Shown one piece after another: positions 17,545 through 27,338 of a stretch of DNA of 64,000 nt. The stretch's first letter is position 1, and every line of letters begins with the position of its first letter. The position numbers and the translations under genes were made by a program. A model generated the notes under the pieces. The model saw nothing but the letters and a program-made list of their open reading frames with translations, searched no databases and was not told the DNA's origin. The stretch is from Inhella proteolytica (GTDB lineage: Bacteria; Pseudomonadota; Gammaproteobacteria; Burkholderiales; Burkholderiaceae_C), in assembly GCF_016093275.1 (NCBI RefSeq), contig NZ_JAEDAK010000001.1:515859-579858 (forward strand), read 5' to 3'.

Positions 17545-18456
17545 TCAGCCGGCCACCGCCTCAAAGCTGCCTGCCGACACAAACACCCGCACGCAATCAC
17601 CCCCGGCGGCCTTCGCTTCGCCACAGGCCAAGCTGGCCGCTGCGAGCACGGAGTCCGGGGTTTCCAGGCTGTTCTGCAGCAGCACCACGCCGATGCTGAC
17701 CTTGACCCGCGCCCGATGCAGGCCCCAGCGCAGCCGGTAGGCGGCGATGGCAGACCGCATCTTTTCAGCCACGATCTCGGCGTAGTGCTGGTTGCAATCG
17801 GGCAACAGCACGGCAAAGCGGTCCTTTTCGATGCGCGCCACGGTATCCGAAGCCCGCACCCGAGCCTGCAGCAGCTGGCCGATGCCGTAAAGGAAGTGAT
17901 CGGCGGTCTCGTTGCCCATGCCGGTGACGATCTCGCCGAACTTGTCCAGATCCAGCCAAAGCACGGTCACTGGCTCGTTGCGGCGGCTGCCCACGTGATC
18001 CGAGAGGCGACGTTCGAACTCGCGGCGGTTGGCCAGCTCGGTGACCGGGTCGTGCTTGGCCGTCCAGGTCGGCGCCAGACGGGCCGCACGGGCCGCCGTG
18101 ACGTCCTCGACGATCCACAGCGCCTCACCCTTGGGGTCCTGCCAGTCCAGCGGGCTGGCGCTGAGCTTGCCCCAGAAGCGGCCGCCATCGCGCCGCACGA
18201 ACTCGACTTCCTCATTCAGGGGCTGGCCAGACTGATAGGCCGCCGCCAGGCGCTCGGACACCGCCGCGTGGGAGGCGTCAGAGACAAACACGGCCCGGAT
18301 CGGCTGGCTGCCCAGGTCGTGGTCGTCACCCTGCCCGAACATGTGGTTGAAGGGTTCGCTGACGACCGTGAACTGCCCCTGGCTGACAAAGGCGGCGGCC
18401 ACGGGGGACCGCACCAGCAGGGCCTGCAGGCGGTTGGCGGCGAGGGGGTCGGTCAT
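17545..18456 (-). CDS. PAS-GGDEF protein with degenerate signature
   Basis: The 303-residue product carries a PAS domain at about 10-125 (SPVAAAFVSQGQFTVVSEPFN, VRRDGGRFWGKLSASPLDW) and a GGDEF-type domain from 135 onward. DPVTELANRREFERRL and VLWLDLDKFGEI are well kept, but GGDEF itself reads EKDRF (ARIEKDRFAVLLPD). Loss of both glycines and the acidic pair argues against diguanylate cyclase activity. The ATG at 18456 has AGGAG at good spacing, so the longer open frame to 18495 is not used. It probably forms a unit with the rod-like gene downstream. Confidence 0.86.
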   Translation of the reverse strand: MTDPLAANRLQALLVRSPVAAAFVSQGQFTVVSEPFNHMFGQGDDHDLGSQPIRAVFVSDASHAAVSERLAAAYQSGQPLNEEVEFVRRDGGRFWGKLSASPLDWQDPKGEALWIVEDVTAARAARLAPTWTAKHDPVTELANRREFERRLSDHVGSRRNEPVTVLWLDLDKFGEIVTGMGNETADHFLYGIGQLLQARVRASDTVARIEKDRFAVLLPDCNQHYAEIVAEKMRSAIAAYRLRWGLHRARVKVSIGVVLLQNSLETPDSVLAAASLACGEAKAAGGDCVRVFVSAGSFEAVAG

Positions 18457-18507
18457 GACGGCTCCTGGCAGGGGAATGGGGCGATCTTCACCCAAGAAGT
18501 GGGGCGG

Positions 18508-19983
18508 TCAAGCGGCGCTATCCCGCAATTCGTCCGGGTGCGGCGGCGCGATGCCCTCCACCCAGTCCACCAGCGCCTCCAGCAGAGCTTGGCTGCGCTC
18601 ATCGTCGTGCTGGGCCTGCAGTTGATCCAGGCGGTCCAGGTAGTCGGCCAGCGGCAGACCGCCGCCCTCGCCCAGATGCAGGCGGCGCGCTCGTTGGGCC
18701 AGCCAGCGCTGGCGCTCGGCGGCATCCAGCTGCTCGCCCTGGTGGCGGGCCCGGTAACGCCACACCAGCTCTTCCAGGCGCGCGTCGCTCAGGTGCAGGC
18801 GGCCCGAACGCGCCCGCTCGGCCAGTTCGGCCGCATTCCAGCCGCGCAGCTGGATCAGCGCCTTGCGGTCGGCATCCGCCACGAAACCGCCGTACAGATC
18901 GGCCTCGGGATCGACCGACTCCGTCGGCGCGCTGGCGTAGACCTCTGACCAGAGCCCGTCCAGCTGCCGGCCACGCTGACGCAAGAGCTCGGCATGGCCG
19001 AGCTGCACTTGCAAATTGAGACCCCAACGCTCGGCCAGTTCCAGCCTCAAGGTCTGCAGACTGCTGACGACGAACGGCGACTTGTTGGCATGCAGGGTCT
19101 TGATCGGCAGGCGCAACACGCCCTCGGGCAGTTCGGACTGGCGCACGAACAGACGGGCGCGGATCTCCTCGGGGCGCAGGTCGAACAGTTCGGCGGGGTC
19201 AGCAGCCAGATCCCAAAGGATCAGCTCGTTTTTGTTGCGCGGGTGCATGCCCAGCGGCCAGACCAGGGCCAGACAACCGCGCTCGACGCCGTACATGCCC
19301 GATACATGCAGCAGGGGCCGCGGCGCCTCGCCCACCTCGGCCCAGACCGCCTCCTTGCGGCGCAGCTTGAGTGCGAAGTCAAAGAGGCGCGGCTGGCGCT
19401 GCTTCAGCAGCCGGGCCAGCGCAATCGTGGCGCGCACGTCCGACAAAGCATCGTGCGCCGCCTCATGCGCCAGGCCATTGGCGGCCGAGAGCTTCTCCAG
19501 CTTGAAGCTTGTGCGACCGTCATCGCCCAAGGGCCATTCGATGCCTTCCGGACGCAACGCATAGGCCGCGCGCACCAGATCGAGCAAGTCCCAGCGCCCG
19601 CAGCCGTTCTGCCATTCACGGGCGTAGGGGTCGAGCAGGTTGCGCCAGAACAGATGGCGGGTGAACTCGTCGTCAAAGCGCAGGGTGTTGTAGCCACAGC
19701 CCACCGTGCCTGGCGCCCCGAGCTCGCGCTCGATGGCGGCGGCAAAGGTGGGTTCGGGCACGCCGCGGGCCTGGCAGGTCTGCGGCAGGATGCCGGTGAT
19801 CAGGCAGGACTCCGGGTCAGGCAGCGTGTCGTCGCCCGGCTGGCAGTACTGCATCAGTGGGCTGCCGATCTCGTTGAGTTCGGCGTCGGTGCGGATGCCG
19901 GCAAACTGGGCCGGCCGGTCCAGCCGCGGATTGCGGCCGAAGGTCTCGTAGTCGTGCCAGTAGAAGCTCAGGGGTGCGGACAT
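18508..19983 (-). CDS. sbcB: Exodeoxyribonuclease I
   Basis: The 491-residue DnaQ-fold 3'-5' single-strand exonuclease takes part in recombination and mismatch repair. SFYWHDYETFG holds the first catalytic Asp-Glu pair and HDALSDVRATIALARLL the ExoIII motif with Asp. The SH3-like and helical C-terminal domains follow, and the length fits ExoI. The start at 19983 matches the family N-terminus MSAPLSFYWHDYE; the open frame continues upstream over the divergent PBP1A gene. It is divergent from mrcA with little or no space between, so the two promoters must overlap. Confidence 0.95.
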   Translation of the reverse strand: MSAPLSFYWHDYETFGRNPRLDRPAQFAGIRTDAELNEIGSPLMQYCQPGDDTLPDPESCLITGILPQTCQARGVPEPTFAAAIERELGAPGTVGCGYNTLRFDDEFTRHLFWRNLLDPYAREWQNGCGRWDLLDLVRAAYALRPEGIEWPLGDDGRTSFKLEKLSAANGLAHEAAHDALSDVRATIALARLLKQRQPRLFDFALKLRRKEAVWAEVGEAPRPLLHVSGMYGVERGCLALVWPLGMHPRNKNELILWDLAADPAELFDLRPEEIRARLFVRQSELPEGVLRLPIKTLHANKSPFVVSSLQTLRLELAERWGLNLQVQLGHAELLRQRGRQLDGLWSEVYASAPTESVDPEADLYGGFVADADRKALIQLRGWNAAELAERARSGRLHLSDARLEELVWRYRARHQGEQLDAAERQRWLAQRARRLHLGEGGGLPLADYLDRLDQLQAQHDDERSQALLEALVDWVEGIAPPHPDELRDSAA

Positions 19984-20039
19984 GGGCTCAGCATAATTCG
20001 CGCCCCCATGGCCTGTCCGGCTTGCCGGCCCCACCTGTC

Positions 20040-22256
20040 TTGAAACGCCTGCTGTACTGGGTCATCGGCCCCCTGCTCGCCCTGAGCCTGATCACCGCCC
20101 TGGCGGCCGCCTTCATCTGGCAGCAACTGCCGGATCTGGACGCCTTGTCCGACTACCAGCCCAAGCAGCCGCTGCGCGTGCTCAGCGCCGAGGGGGAGCT
20201 GCTGGGTGAGTTCGGCAGCGAGCGCCGCCGTTTCGTGCCGCTGGCGCAGATCCCCAAAGGCCTGCAGGACGCCCTGCTGGCCGTGGAAGACGTGGACTTC
20301 TGGAACCACCCGGGGCTGGATTTCAGCGGCATCCTGCGCGCGGTGTGGAACAACCTATGGAGCGAGCGCCGCCAGGGCGCCTCGACCATCACGCAGCAGC
20401 TGGCGCGGGACATGTACCTGACCAAGAAGCAGATCCTCAGCCGCAAGCTGGTGGAGATGTTGCTGGCCCTGAAGATGGAACGCGAGCTGGGCAAGGCCAA
20501 GATCCTCGAGGTCTACATGAACCAGATCTATCTGGGTCATCGCTCCTACGGATTCGCCGCCGCCGCCGAGCGCTATTTCGGCAAGCAGCTCGACGAACTC
20601 AATACGGCCGAGGTGGCCATGCTGGCCGGTCTGCCGCAGAACCCGCAGCATGTGAACCCGGCCGTCAACCTGCCGCGCGCCATCAAGCGCCAGCACCATG
20701 TGCTGGGGCGCATGCAGGCGGTGGGCCTGCTCACCGCCGCGCAGGCCGAAGCCGCGCGCAAGCTGCCGCTGAAGCTGCGCCAGCCCTCCGCGCTGGCCGG
20801 CAAGTCCGACCACGCGCTGGAAATGGTGCGGGCGGAGCTCTTCGAGCGCTATGGCGAGGAGCTCTACACGCGCGGCCTGGTGGCCCACACCACCTTGATG
20901 GCGGGCGAGCAACTGGCCGCCCACCAGGCCCTGCACAAGGCGCTCTGGGCGCTGGAGCGTCGCCAGGCCTACCGCGGCGTGGAAGAAGGCATGGCCGAGC
21001 TGGAGGCCGACGGTGACATCCACGACGGCAGCTTCAGCGACTTCCCCGACGTGGATGACGCGCTGGCCGGCATCGTGAGGGCGGTGAGCCGCGACGCCCT
21101 GGAGATCCAGCTGCGCGATGGGCGACGCGTGGCGCTCAGCGGCGCCGCCCTGCGCCCCGCCCTGCCCTTCATCGGCCCCCAGGTGCCGGTGGCCAAGCGC
21201 CTGCAGCGCGGCGCGAAGGTCCGGGTGCAGGAGCTGGCCCCCGGGGGCTGGCAGCTTGCGCAGCGTCCGCAGGCCGAGGGCGCAGTGGTGAGCCTGGACC
21301 CGCAGGACGGCAGCATCCGGGCGCTCGTCGGCGGGTTCGACTTCCAGCGCCTGCAGTTCAACCACGCCACCCAGGCCTACCGGCAACCGGGTTCGGCCTT
21401 CAAACCCTTCGTCTACTCGGCCGCCATTGAGAAGGGCGCGCACGCGCGCACCCATGTCAGTGACGAGGCCCTGCACATCGGCGACTGGAGCCCGCAGAAC
21501 TACGACGGTGAGTACCAGAGCGAGCTCAGCCTGCGCGAAGCCCTGGCGCGCAGCAAGAACATGCCCACCATCCGCCTGGTGCAGGAGCTGGGCCCGCAGG
21601 AGGTGCGGGCCTGGGCCGCGCAGTTCGGCCTTGAAGCCGAGCGCCAGCCCCTCAATCTGACCCTGGCGCTGGGCTCGGGCGCTGCCACTCCGCTGCAGAT
21701 GGCGCGCGCCTACGCGGTGTTTGCCAGCGGCGGCCTGAAAGTGGAGCCGCGGCTGATCAGCAAGGTGACCGACAGCAAGGGCGAACAGCTTTACGCCGCA
21801 GCGGAGCCGCAGCGCGCCCAGGCAATTTCGCCCCGCAATGCCTTCATGACGTCCCAACTGCTGAATGCCGTGATGCTTCAAGGCACGGGCGCACGCGCCA
21901 GTGCGGCGCTGCAACGCCAGGATTTGTACGGCAAGACGGGCACCACCAACGACGCCGTGGATGCCTGGTTCGTGGGCTTTCAGGCGCAGCGCGCCGCCGC
22001 GGTGTGGATCGGCTACCCGCAGCCGCGCTCGCTGGGCGAGCGCGAATCGGGCGGCGGCCTGGCCCTGCCGGTCTGGGTGGACACGCTGCGCGCCGCGCTC
22101 AAAGGGGTGGCCCCTGCACCGCTGCAGCCGCCCGAGGACGGGCTGGTGCAGCTCGACGGCGAATGGTTCTACGAAGAGTTCGCCGGCAGCGCCGCGCGTG
22201 CCTGGATCGGCAGCCCGGCGCCGGCGGCCAGTGCCGCGTCGGCTACTGGCGGGTAA
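20040..22256 (+). CDS. mrcA: Penicillin-binding protein 1A (bifunctional)
   Basis: A 738-residue inner-membrane peptidoglycan synthase. It has one N-terminal membrane segment (LLYWVIGPLLALSLITALAA) and a GT51 transglycosylase domain (EDVDFWNHPGLDFSG, ITQQLARDMYLTKKQ). An OB-like insert at about 300-400 and a transpeptidase domain follow, with PGSAFKPF (S-x-x-K), SKN and KTGTTN. No ATG fits the N-terminus. I use the TTG at 20040, giving MKRLLYWVIG as in relatives; a GTG at 19974 would add 22 residues and overlap sbcB. The 3' end overlaps the convergent KAS III gene by 14 bases. Confidence 0.93.
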   Translation: MKRLLYWVIGPLLALSLITALAAAFIWQQLPDLDALSDYQPKQPLRVLSAEGELLGEFGSERRRFVPLAQIPKGLQDALLAVEDVDFWNHPGLDFSGILRAVWNNLWSERRQGASTITQQLARDMYLTKKQILSRKLVEMLLALKMERELGKAKILEVYMNQIYLGHRSYGFAAAAERYFGKQLDELNTAEVAMLAGLPQNPQHVNPAVNLPRAIKRQHHVLGRMQAVGLLTAAQAEAARKLPLKLRQPSALAGKSDHALEMVRAELFERYGEELYTRGLVAHTTLMAGEQLAAHQALHKALWALERRQAYRGVEEGMAELEADGDIHDGSFSDFPDVDDALAGIVRAVSRDALEIQLRDGRRVALSGAALRPALPFIGPQVPVAKRLQRGAKVRVQELAPGGWQLAQRPQAEGAVVSLDPQDGSIRALVGGFDFQRLQFNHATQAYRQPGSAFKPFVYSAAIEKGAHARTHVSDEALHIGDWSPQNYDGEYQSELSLREALARSKNMPTIRLVQELGPQEVRAWAAQFGLEAERQPLNLTLALGSGAATPLQMARAYAVFASGGLKVEPRLISKVTDSKGEQLYAAAEPQRAQAISPRNAFMTSQLLNAVMLQGTGARASAALQRQDLYGKTGTTNDAVDAWFVGFQAQRAAAVWIGYPQPRSLGERESGGGLALPVWVDTLRAALKGVAPAPLQPPEDGLVQLDGEWFYEEFAGSAARAWIGSPAPAASAASATGG

Positions 22257-23364
22257 GTACCACGCTGCCGATCGAGTAGCCCGCGCCAAAGGAGCAAATC
22301 ACGCCACGGTCGCCGGGCTGCATGTCGGCCCGGTGCTCGTGGAAGGCAATGATGGAACCGGCCGAGGCGGTGTTGGCCCACTCGTCCAGGATCAGCGGTG
22401 CCACGCTGGAGCCGGCCTCGGCTCCCACCAGCTTCTTGATGACCAGCTGGTTCATGCCCAGATTGGCCTGGTGCAGCCAGTAGCGGCGCATGTCGGCCGG
22501 CTTCATGCCCAGACGCTGCAAGTGCGTTTCGATGTGGGCGGCGGCCATCGGCACCACTTCCTTGAAGACCTTGCGTCCTTCCTGGCGGAAGGTCTTGTCC
22601 CGTTCCTGCCAGTTGCTGTCCTCGCAGCGGTTCATGAAGCCGAAGTTGTTGCGGATGTTGTTCGAGTACTGCGTGGCGAGCTGCGTACCCTCGATCTTCC
22701 AGCGCTCCGGGCTGACGGCCAGGTCGGCGCGCTCGATCAGGACGGCGGTGCAGGTGTCGCCAAAAATGAAGTGGCAATCGCGATCGCGCCATTCCAGGTG
22801 GGCCGAGGTGATCTCCGGGTTGACCACCAGCACGCATTGGGCACTGCCCACCTTCACGGCATTGACGGCCTGCTCGATGGCGAAGGTGGCCGAGGAGCAG
22901 GCCACGTTCATATCGAAACCGTAGCCCTTGGCGCCCAGCGCGGCCTGGATCTCGCAGGCCATCGCCGGATAGGCACGCTGCATGTTTGCGGCGGCGCAGT
23001 ACACGGCGTCGATGTCGGAGGTCTGGCGCCCGGCGGCGGCGCAGGCCTGGCGGGCAGCATCCACGGCGATCTCGGCCATCAGCGAAAGCGCGTCATCGGG
23101 CCGCGCCGCGATGCGCGGGTACATGCGCGCCGGGTCCAGCACGCCCTGCTTGTCCATCACGTAGCGGCTCTTGATGCCGCTGGCCTTCTCAATGAACTCG
23201 ACGCTGGAGGGCTGCAGGGCCTCGCGCTCCCCGGCGGCGATGGCGGCCGCATGCTCGCGGTTGTGCCGCTCGACATAGGCATTGAAGGCCTCCACCAGCT
23301 CGGCATTCGAAATCTGATGCGGCGGCCGGTACAGGCCGGTACCGGTGATGACGGCGTCGAACAT
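22243..23364 (-). CDS. Beta-ketoacyl-ACP synthase III-like thiolase-fold enzyme
   Basis: A 373-residue protein with the FabH fold. The catalytic Cys is in NVACSSATFAIEQ near residue 137, His in YWLHQANLGMN near 292, and Asn in EWANTASAGSII near 325. The sequence, notably GIKSRYVMDKQGVLDP and NNIRNNFGFMNR, resembles as I recall it the Pseudomonas PA3286-type synthase, which condenses acyl-CoA from beta-oxidation into fatty acid synthesis, rather than house-keeping FabH. That equivalence is a recollection. A GGAG eight bases before the ATG sets the start. No fatty acid gene cluster surrounds it. Confidence 0.85.
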   Translation of the reverse strand: MFDAVITGTGLYRPPHQISNAELVEAFNAYVERHNREHAAAIAAGEREALQPSSVEFIEKASGIKSRYVMDKQGVLDPARMYPRIAARPDDALSLMAEIAVDAARQACAAAGRQTSDIDAVYCAAANMQRAYPAMACEIQAALGAKGYGFDMNVACSSATFAIEQAVNAVKVGSAQCVLVVNPEITSAHLEWRDRDCHFIFGDTCTAVLIERADLAVSPERWKIEGTQLATQYSNNIRNNFGFMNRCEDSNWQERDKTFRQEGRKVFKEVVPMAAAHIETHLQRLGMKPADMRRYWLHQANLGMNQLVIKKLVGAEAGSSVAPLILDEWANTASAGSIIAFHEHRADMQPGDRGVICSFGAGYSIGSVVLTRQ

Positions 23365-23543
23365 GGGGGGTCTCCGGGTATCGATGTTGTGGCGGCGCAG
23401 TGTAGGCAGGGCCCCAGGCCTGGCGGCTGCCAAGGCTGGAGCCGCGGCTCCAGAACCTGCCGCTCGGCACGGCCACAGGCCCTGCCCCTCCCTAGAATCC
23501 GCCTCCCTTTGGCCCGCTCTGGGCCGCAGTCCCCATCCGCGCC

Positions 23544-26363
23544 ATGACCGAACTCGCCAAGTCCTTTGAACCCGCCGCCCTGGAAGCCCACTGGGGCCCG
23601 ACCTGGGAGCGCGAAGGCCTCTACGCCCCGACCCTGGACAAGGCCAAGCCCAGCTTCTGCATCCAGCTGCCGCCACCGAATGTGACTGGCACCCTGCATA
23701 TGGGCCACGCGTTCAACCAGACCATCATGGACGCGTTGACCCGGCTGCACCGCATGAAGGGCCACAACACCCTGTGGGTGCCGGGCACCGACCACGCCGG
23801 CATCGCCACCCAGATCGTGGTGGAGCGCCAGCTGCAGGGCCAGGGCGTGAGCCGCCATGACCTGGGGCGCAAGAACTTCGTCGCCAAGGTCTGGGAGTGG
23901 AAGGAAGAGTCGGGCAACACCATCACCCGCCAGATGCGCCGCATGGGCGCCTCGGTGAGCTGGGACCACGAGTACTTCACGATGGACGAGAAGCTCTCGG
24001 CCACCGTCACCGACACCTTCGTCAAGCTGTACGAGGAAGGCCTGATCTACCGCGGCAAGCGCCTGGTGAGCTGGGACCCGATCCTCAAGTCCGCCGTTTC
24101 CGATCTGGAGGTGGAGAGCGAAGAAGAGGATGGCTCGCTCTGGCACATCCGCTACCCGCTGGCGGAAGGCTCGGATTCCTTGGTGGTGGCCACCACGCGA
24201 CCGGAAACCATGCTGGGCGACACCGCCGTCATGGTGCACCCGGAAGACGAGCGCTATGTGCACCTGATCGGCAAGCAGGTGCGCCTGCCCATCACCGGCC
24301 GCCTGGTGCCGGTGATCGCGGACGAGTACGTCGACAAGGCCTTCGGTACCGGCGTCGTCAAGGTCACGCCCGCGCATGATCAGAACGACTACCAGGTCGG
24401 TCTGCGCCACAGCCTGCCAATGCTGACCATCTTCGATCTGGAGGCCAAGGTCAGCGCCCATGAGGCCGCAGACATTCCGGCCACCTATGTCGGCCAGGAT
24501 CGCTTCGCTGCCCGCAAGGCCATCGTGGCCCAGCTGGAGAGCGAAGGCCTGCTGGTCGAGGTCAAGAAGCACAAGCTGATGGTGCCGCGCTGCGCCCGCA
24601 CCGGTCAGGTCATCGAGCCGATGCTGACGGACCAATGGTTCGTCGCCATGAGCAAGCCGGGCAAGCATGGCAAGTCGATCGCCCAGGGCGCCATCGAGGC
24701 GGTCGAATCGGGCGAGGTGAAGTTCGTGCCCGAAAACTGGGTCAACACCTACAACCAGTGGATGAAGAACATCCAGGACTGGTGCATCAGCCGCCAGCTC
24801 TGGTGGGGCCACCAGATTCCGGCCTGGTATGACGAAGACGGCCAGGTCTACGTGGCGCGCAGCGAGGCCGAGGCCCAGGCGCAGGCGCCTGGCAAGAAGC
24901 TCACCCGTGACGAGGACGTGCTCGACACCTGGTACTCCTCGGCCCTGGTGCCCTTCTCCACGCTGAACACGCAGGAGCAGGACCTGTTCCTTCCCAGCAG
25001 CGTGCTGGTGACCGGCTACGACATCATCTTCTTCTGGGTCGCCCGGATGATCATGATGACCAAGCACTTCACCGGCAAACCGCCCTTCCGCCATGTCTAC
25101 ATCCACGGCCTGGTGCTCGACGCCCATGGCAAGAAGATGAGCAAAAGCGAAGGCAATGTGCTCGACCCGGTGGACCTGATCGACGGCATCGAGCTGGCCC
25201 CGCTGCTGGACAAGCGCACCACCGGCCTGCGCAAGCCCGAGACCGCACCCAAGGTGCGCAAGGCCACCGAACAGGAATTCCCCGAAGGCATTCCCGGCTA
25301 CGGCGCCGACGCGCTGCGCTTCACCTTCGCCTCGCTGGCCACGCTGGGCCGCTCCATCAACTTCGACAGCAAGCGCTGCGAGGGCTACCGCAATTTCTGC
25401 AACAAGCTCTGGAACGCGACCCGCTTCGTGCTGATGAACACGGAAGGCCAGGACTGCGGCTTCCGCGAGCACCCGGGTGGCGTGTGCCCGCCGGGCTTCA
25501 ACCACTTCAGCGCGGCCGATCGCTGGATCGTCAGCCGCCTGCAGCGCGTCGAGGCCGAGGTCGCCAAGGCCTTCGAGGACTACCGCCTCGATCTGGTCGC
25601 CAACACGCTGTACAGCTTCGTCTGGGACGAGTACTGCGATTGGTACCTGGAGATCGCCAAGGTGCAGCTGCAGGAGGCCAAGGCCGCCGGCAACGAGGCC
25701 GCCGCGCGCGGCACCCGCCGCACCTTGATCCGCGTGCTCGAAACCGTGCTGCGCGCCCTGCATCCCATCACGCCCTTCATCACCGAGGAGCTGTGGCAAA
25801 CGGTGGCGGTGGTGGCCGACCGCAAGAAGCCCGACGACGGGCGGCGCATCGTCAGCGCCGCCTACCCCCAGGCGCAGCTGGACAAGCTGGACGAAACCTC
25901 GGAAGCCTGGGTCGCGCGCCTGAAGGAAGCTGTGGGCATCTGCCGCAGCCTGCGCTCGGAAATGAAGCTCAGCCCGGCCGAACGGGTGCCGCTGCTGGTC
26001 AGTGGCGACACCGCCTTCCTGGCCGAGGCCGCCCCGCTGCTCAAGGCCCTGGCCAAGCTCAGCGAGCTGCGCGTGCTGGATGAAGCCGCCTTCGCCGAGG
26101 CCAGCCGCCTCGCCCCGGTGCTGGTGCTGGGCCAGGCCAAGCTGGCGCTGGAAGTCCAGATCGACATCGATGCCGAGCGGACCCGTGTGGCCAAGGAAGT
26201 GGCGCGCCTCGAAGGCGAGATCACCAAGGCCCAGGCCAAGCTAGGCAATGAGAGCTTTGTGGCTCGCGCCCCCGAGGCGGTGGTCGCTCAGGAGCGCCAA
26301 CGCCTGGCCGACTTCGAGGCCCAACTGAGCCAGCAACGCGAACAACTGGCCCGTCTGGGCTGA
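23544..26363 (+). CDS. valS: Valyl-tRNA synthetase
   Basis: The 939-residue class Ia synthetase charges tRNA-Val. [17 protein letters not shown] contains the HIGH-type motif near residue 50, and [13 protein letters not shown] is the KMSKS loop near 535. The CP1 editing domain with [17 protein letters not shown] lies between them. The anticodon-binding domain and a C-terminal coiled arm ([20 protein letters not shown]) complete the protein. Size and domain order are normal. It is followed nine bases later by galU on the same strand. Confidence 0.98.
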   Translation: MTELAKSFEPAALEAHWGPTWEREGLYAPTLDKAKPSFCIQLPPPNVTGTLHMGHAFNQTIMDALTRLHRMKGHNTLWVPGTDHAGIATQIVVERQLQGQGVSRHDLGRKNFVAKVWEWKEESGNTITRQMRRMGASVSWDHEYFTMDEKLSATVTDTFVKLYEEGLIYRGKRLVSWDPILKSAVSDLEVESEEEDGSLWHIRYPLAEGSDSLVVATTRPETMLGDTAVMVHPEDERYVHLIGKQVRLPITGRLVPVIADEYVDKAFGTGVVKVTPAHDQNDYQVGLRHSLPMLTIFDLEAKVSAHEAADIPATYVGQDRFAARKAIVAQLESEGLLVEVKKHKLMVPRCARTGQVIEPMLTDQWFVAMSKPGKHGKSIAQGAIEAVESGEVKFVPENWVNTYNQWMKNIQDWCISRQLWWGHQIPAWYDEDGQVYVARSEAEAQAQAPGKKLTRDEDVLDTWYSSALVPFSTLNTQEQDLFLPSSVLVTGYDIIFFWVARMIMMTKHFTGKPPFRHVYIHGLVLDAHGKKMSKSEGNVLDPVDLIDGIELAPLLDKRTTGLRKPETAPKVRKATEQEFPEGIPGYGADALRFTFASLATLGRSINFDSKRCEGYRNFCNKLWNATRFVLMNTEGQDCGFREHPGGVCPPGFNHFSAADRWIVSRLQRVEAEVAKAFEDYRLDLVANTLYSFVWDEYCDWYLEIAKVQLQEAKAAGNEAAARGTRRTLIRVLETVLRALHPITPFITEELWQTVAVVADRKKPDDGRRIVSAAYPQAQLDKLDETSEAWVARLKEAVGICRSLRSEMKLSPAERVPLLVSGDTAFLAEAAPLLKALAKLSELRVLDEAAFAEASRLAPVLVLGQAKLALEVQIDIDAERTRVAKEVARLEGEITKAQAKLGNESFVARAPEAVVAQERQRLADFEAQLSQQREQLARLG

Positions 26364-26372
26364 GGACACGCC

Positions 26373-27245
26373 GTGAGCGCAGCCGTCACCAAGGCCGTCT
26401 TTCCCGTCGCCGGGCTCGGCACCCGCTTCCTGCCCGCCACCAAGGCGCAGCCCAAGGAAATGCTGCCGGTGGTGGACAAGCCGCTGATCCAGTACGCGGT
26501 CGAGGAGGCCTATGCGGCCGGCGTGCGCGAAATGATCTTCGTCACCGGCCGCCACAAGCGGCCGATCGAAGACCACTTCGACATGACCTTCGAGCTGGAG
26601 GTGGCGCTGCAGCAGGCCAACAAGCAGGAGCTGCTGGATGTGGTGCGCTCGGTCAAGCCCGACGACATGGAGTGCATCTACGTGCGCCAGGCCCAGGCCC
26701 TGGGCCTCGGGCATGCGGTGCTGTGCGCGCAGCGCCTGATCGGCAATGACCCCTTCGCCGTGCTGCTGGCCGATGACCTGATGGTGGGCGAGAAGCCCAT
26801 CCTGCAGCAGATGGCTGAGCAGTTCGCCGAATGGCGCGCCAGCATCATCGCGGTGCAGGAAGTGCCGGCCGAGCACACGCGGCGCTACGGCATCGTGGCG
26901 GGTACCGAGGTCAACGAGCGCCTGCTGGACATCAACCGCATCGTCGAGAAGCCCGCGCCGGAAGTCGCGCCTTCAAGGCTGGGGGTGGCGGGCCGCTACA
27001 TCCTCACGCCCGGCGTGCTGCGCGAGATCGCCAACCAGCCGCGTGGCGTGGGCGGCGAGATCCAGCTGACGGATGGCATTGCCGGCCTGCTGCGCCGCGA
27101 GAAGGTGTTCGCCTACCGCTACGAAGGCCGGCGCTACGACTGCGGCAGCAAGGAAGGCTTTCTGGAGGCGAATGTCGAGCTGGCCTTGGCGCACCCGCAG
27201 CTCGGCCCGGGCTTCCGCCAGTATCTGCAAGGCCTGGCGCTCTGA
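26373..27245 (+). CDS. galU: UTP-glucose-1-phosphate uridylyltransferase
   Basis: This 290-residue enzyme makes UDP-glucose for LPS, exopolysaccharide and trehalose synthesis. The N-terminal nucleotide loop AVFPVAGLGTRFLPATKAQPKEMLPVVDKP is diagnostic in pieces, as are FVTGRHKRPIEDHFD, the catalytic-region LLADDLMV, and CGSKEGFLEANVE near the end. It begins with GTG preceded by GAGGACACGCC, shortly after valS, with which it is probably cotranscribed. A GC-rich hairpin about 60 bases downstream may end the message. Confidence 0.96.
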   Translation: MSAAVTKAVFPVAGLGTRFLPATKAQPKEMLPVVDKPLIQYAVEEAYAAGVREMIFVTGRHKRPIEDHFDMTFELEVALQQANKQELLDVVRSVKPDDMECIYVRQAQALGLGHAVLCAQRLIGNDPFAVLLADDLMVGEKPILQQMAEQFAEWRASIIAVQEVPAEHTRRYGIVAGTEVNERLLDINRIVEKPAPEVAPSRLGVAGRYILTPGVLREIANQPRGVGGEIQLTDGIAGLLRREKVFAYRYEGRRYDCGSKEGFLEANVELALAHPQLGPGFRQYLQGLAL

Positions 27246-27306
27246 TTCAGCGGCCTTGCAGGCCGCGCTCACCCCGCTGGACGTGGTGCCCCCTTCGCAA
27301 GGCGTC

Positions 27307-27327
27307 GGCGAGCCCTCAGGGCTCGCC
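27307..27327. terminator. GC-rich hairpin between galU and the rhomboid gene
   Basis: GGCGAGCCC (27307-27315) and GGGCTCGCC (27319-27327) form a 9-bp stem with a TCA loop between convergent genes. Neither side has a U-tract, so it is not a classic intrinsic terminator. It may block RNA polymerase or protect 3' ends in both directions. Confidence 0.4.
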
Positions 27328-27338
27328 TCGGCCCACGC

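Noticed and set aside
23157..25799. 880-codon minus-strand frame opposite valS
   Set aside because: Antisense to a complete valyl-tRNA synthetase with intact motifs; the translation shows no family signature.
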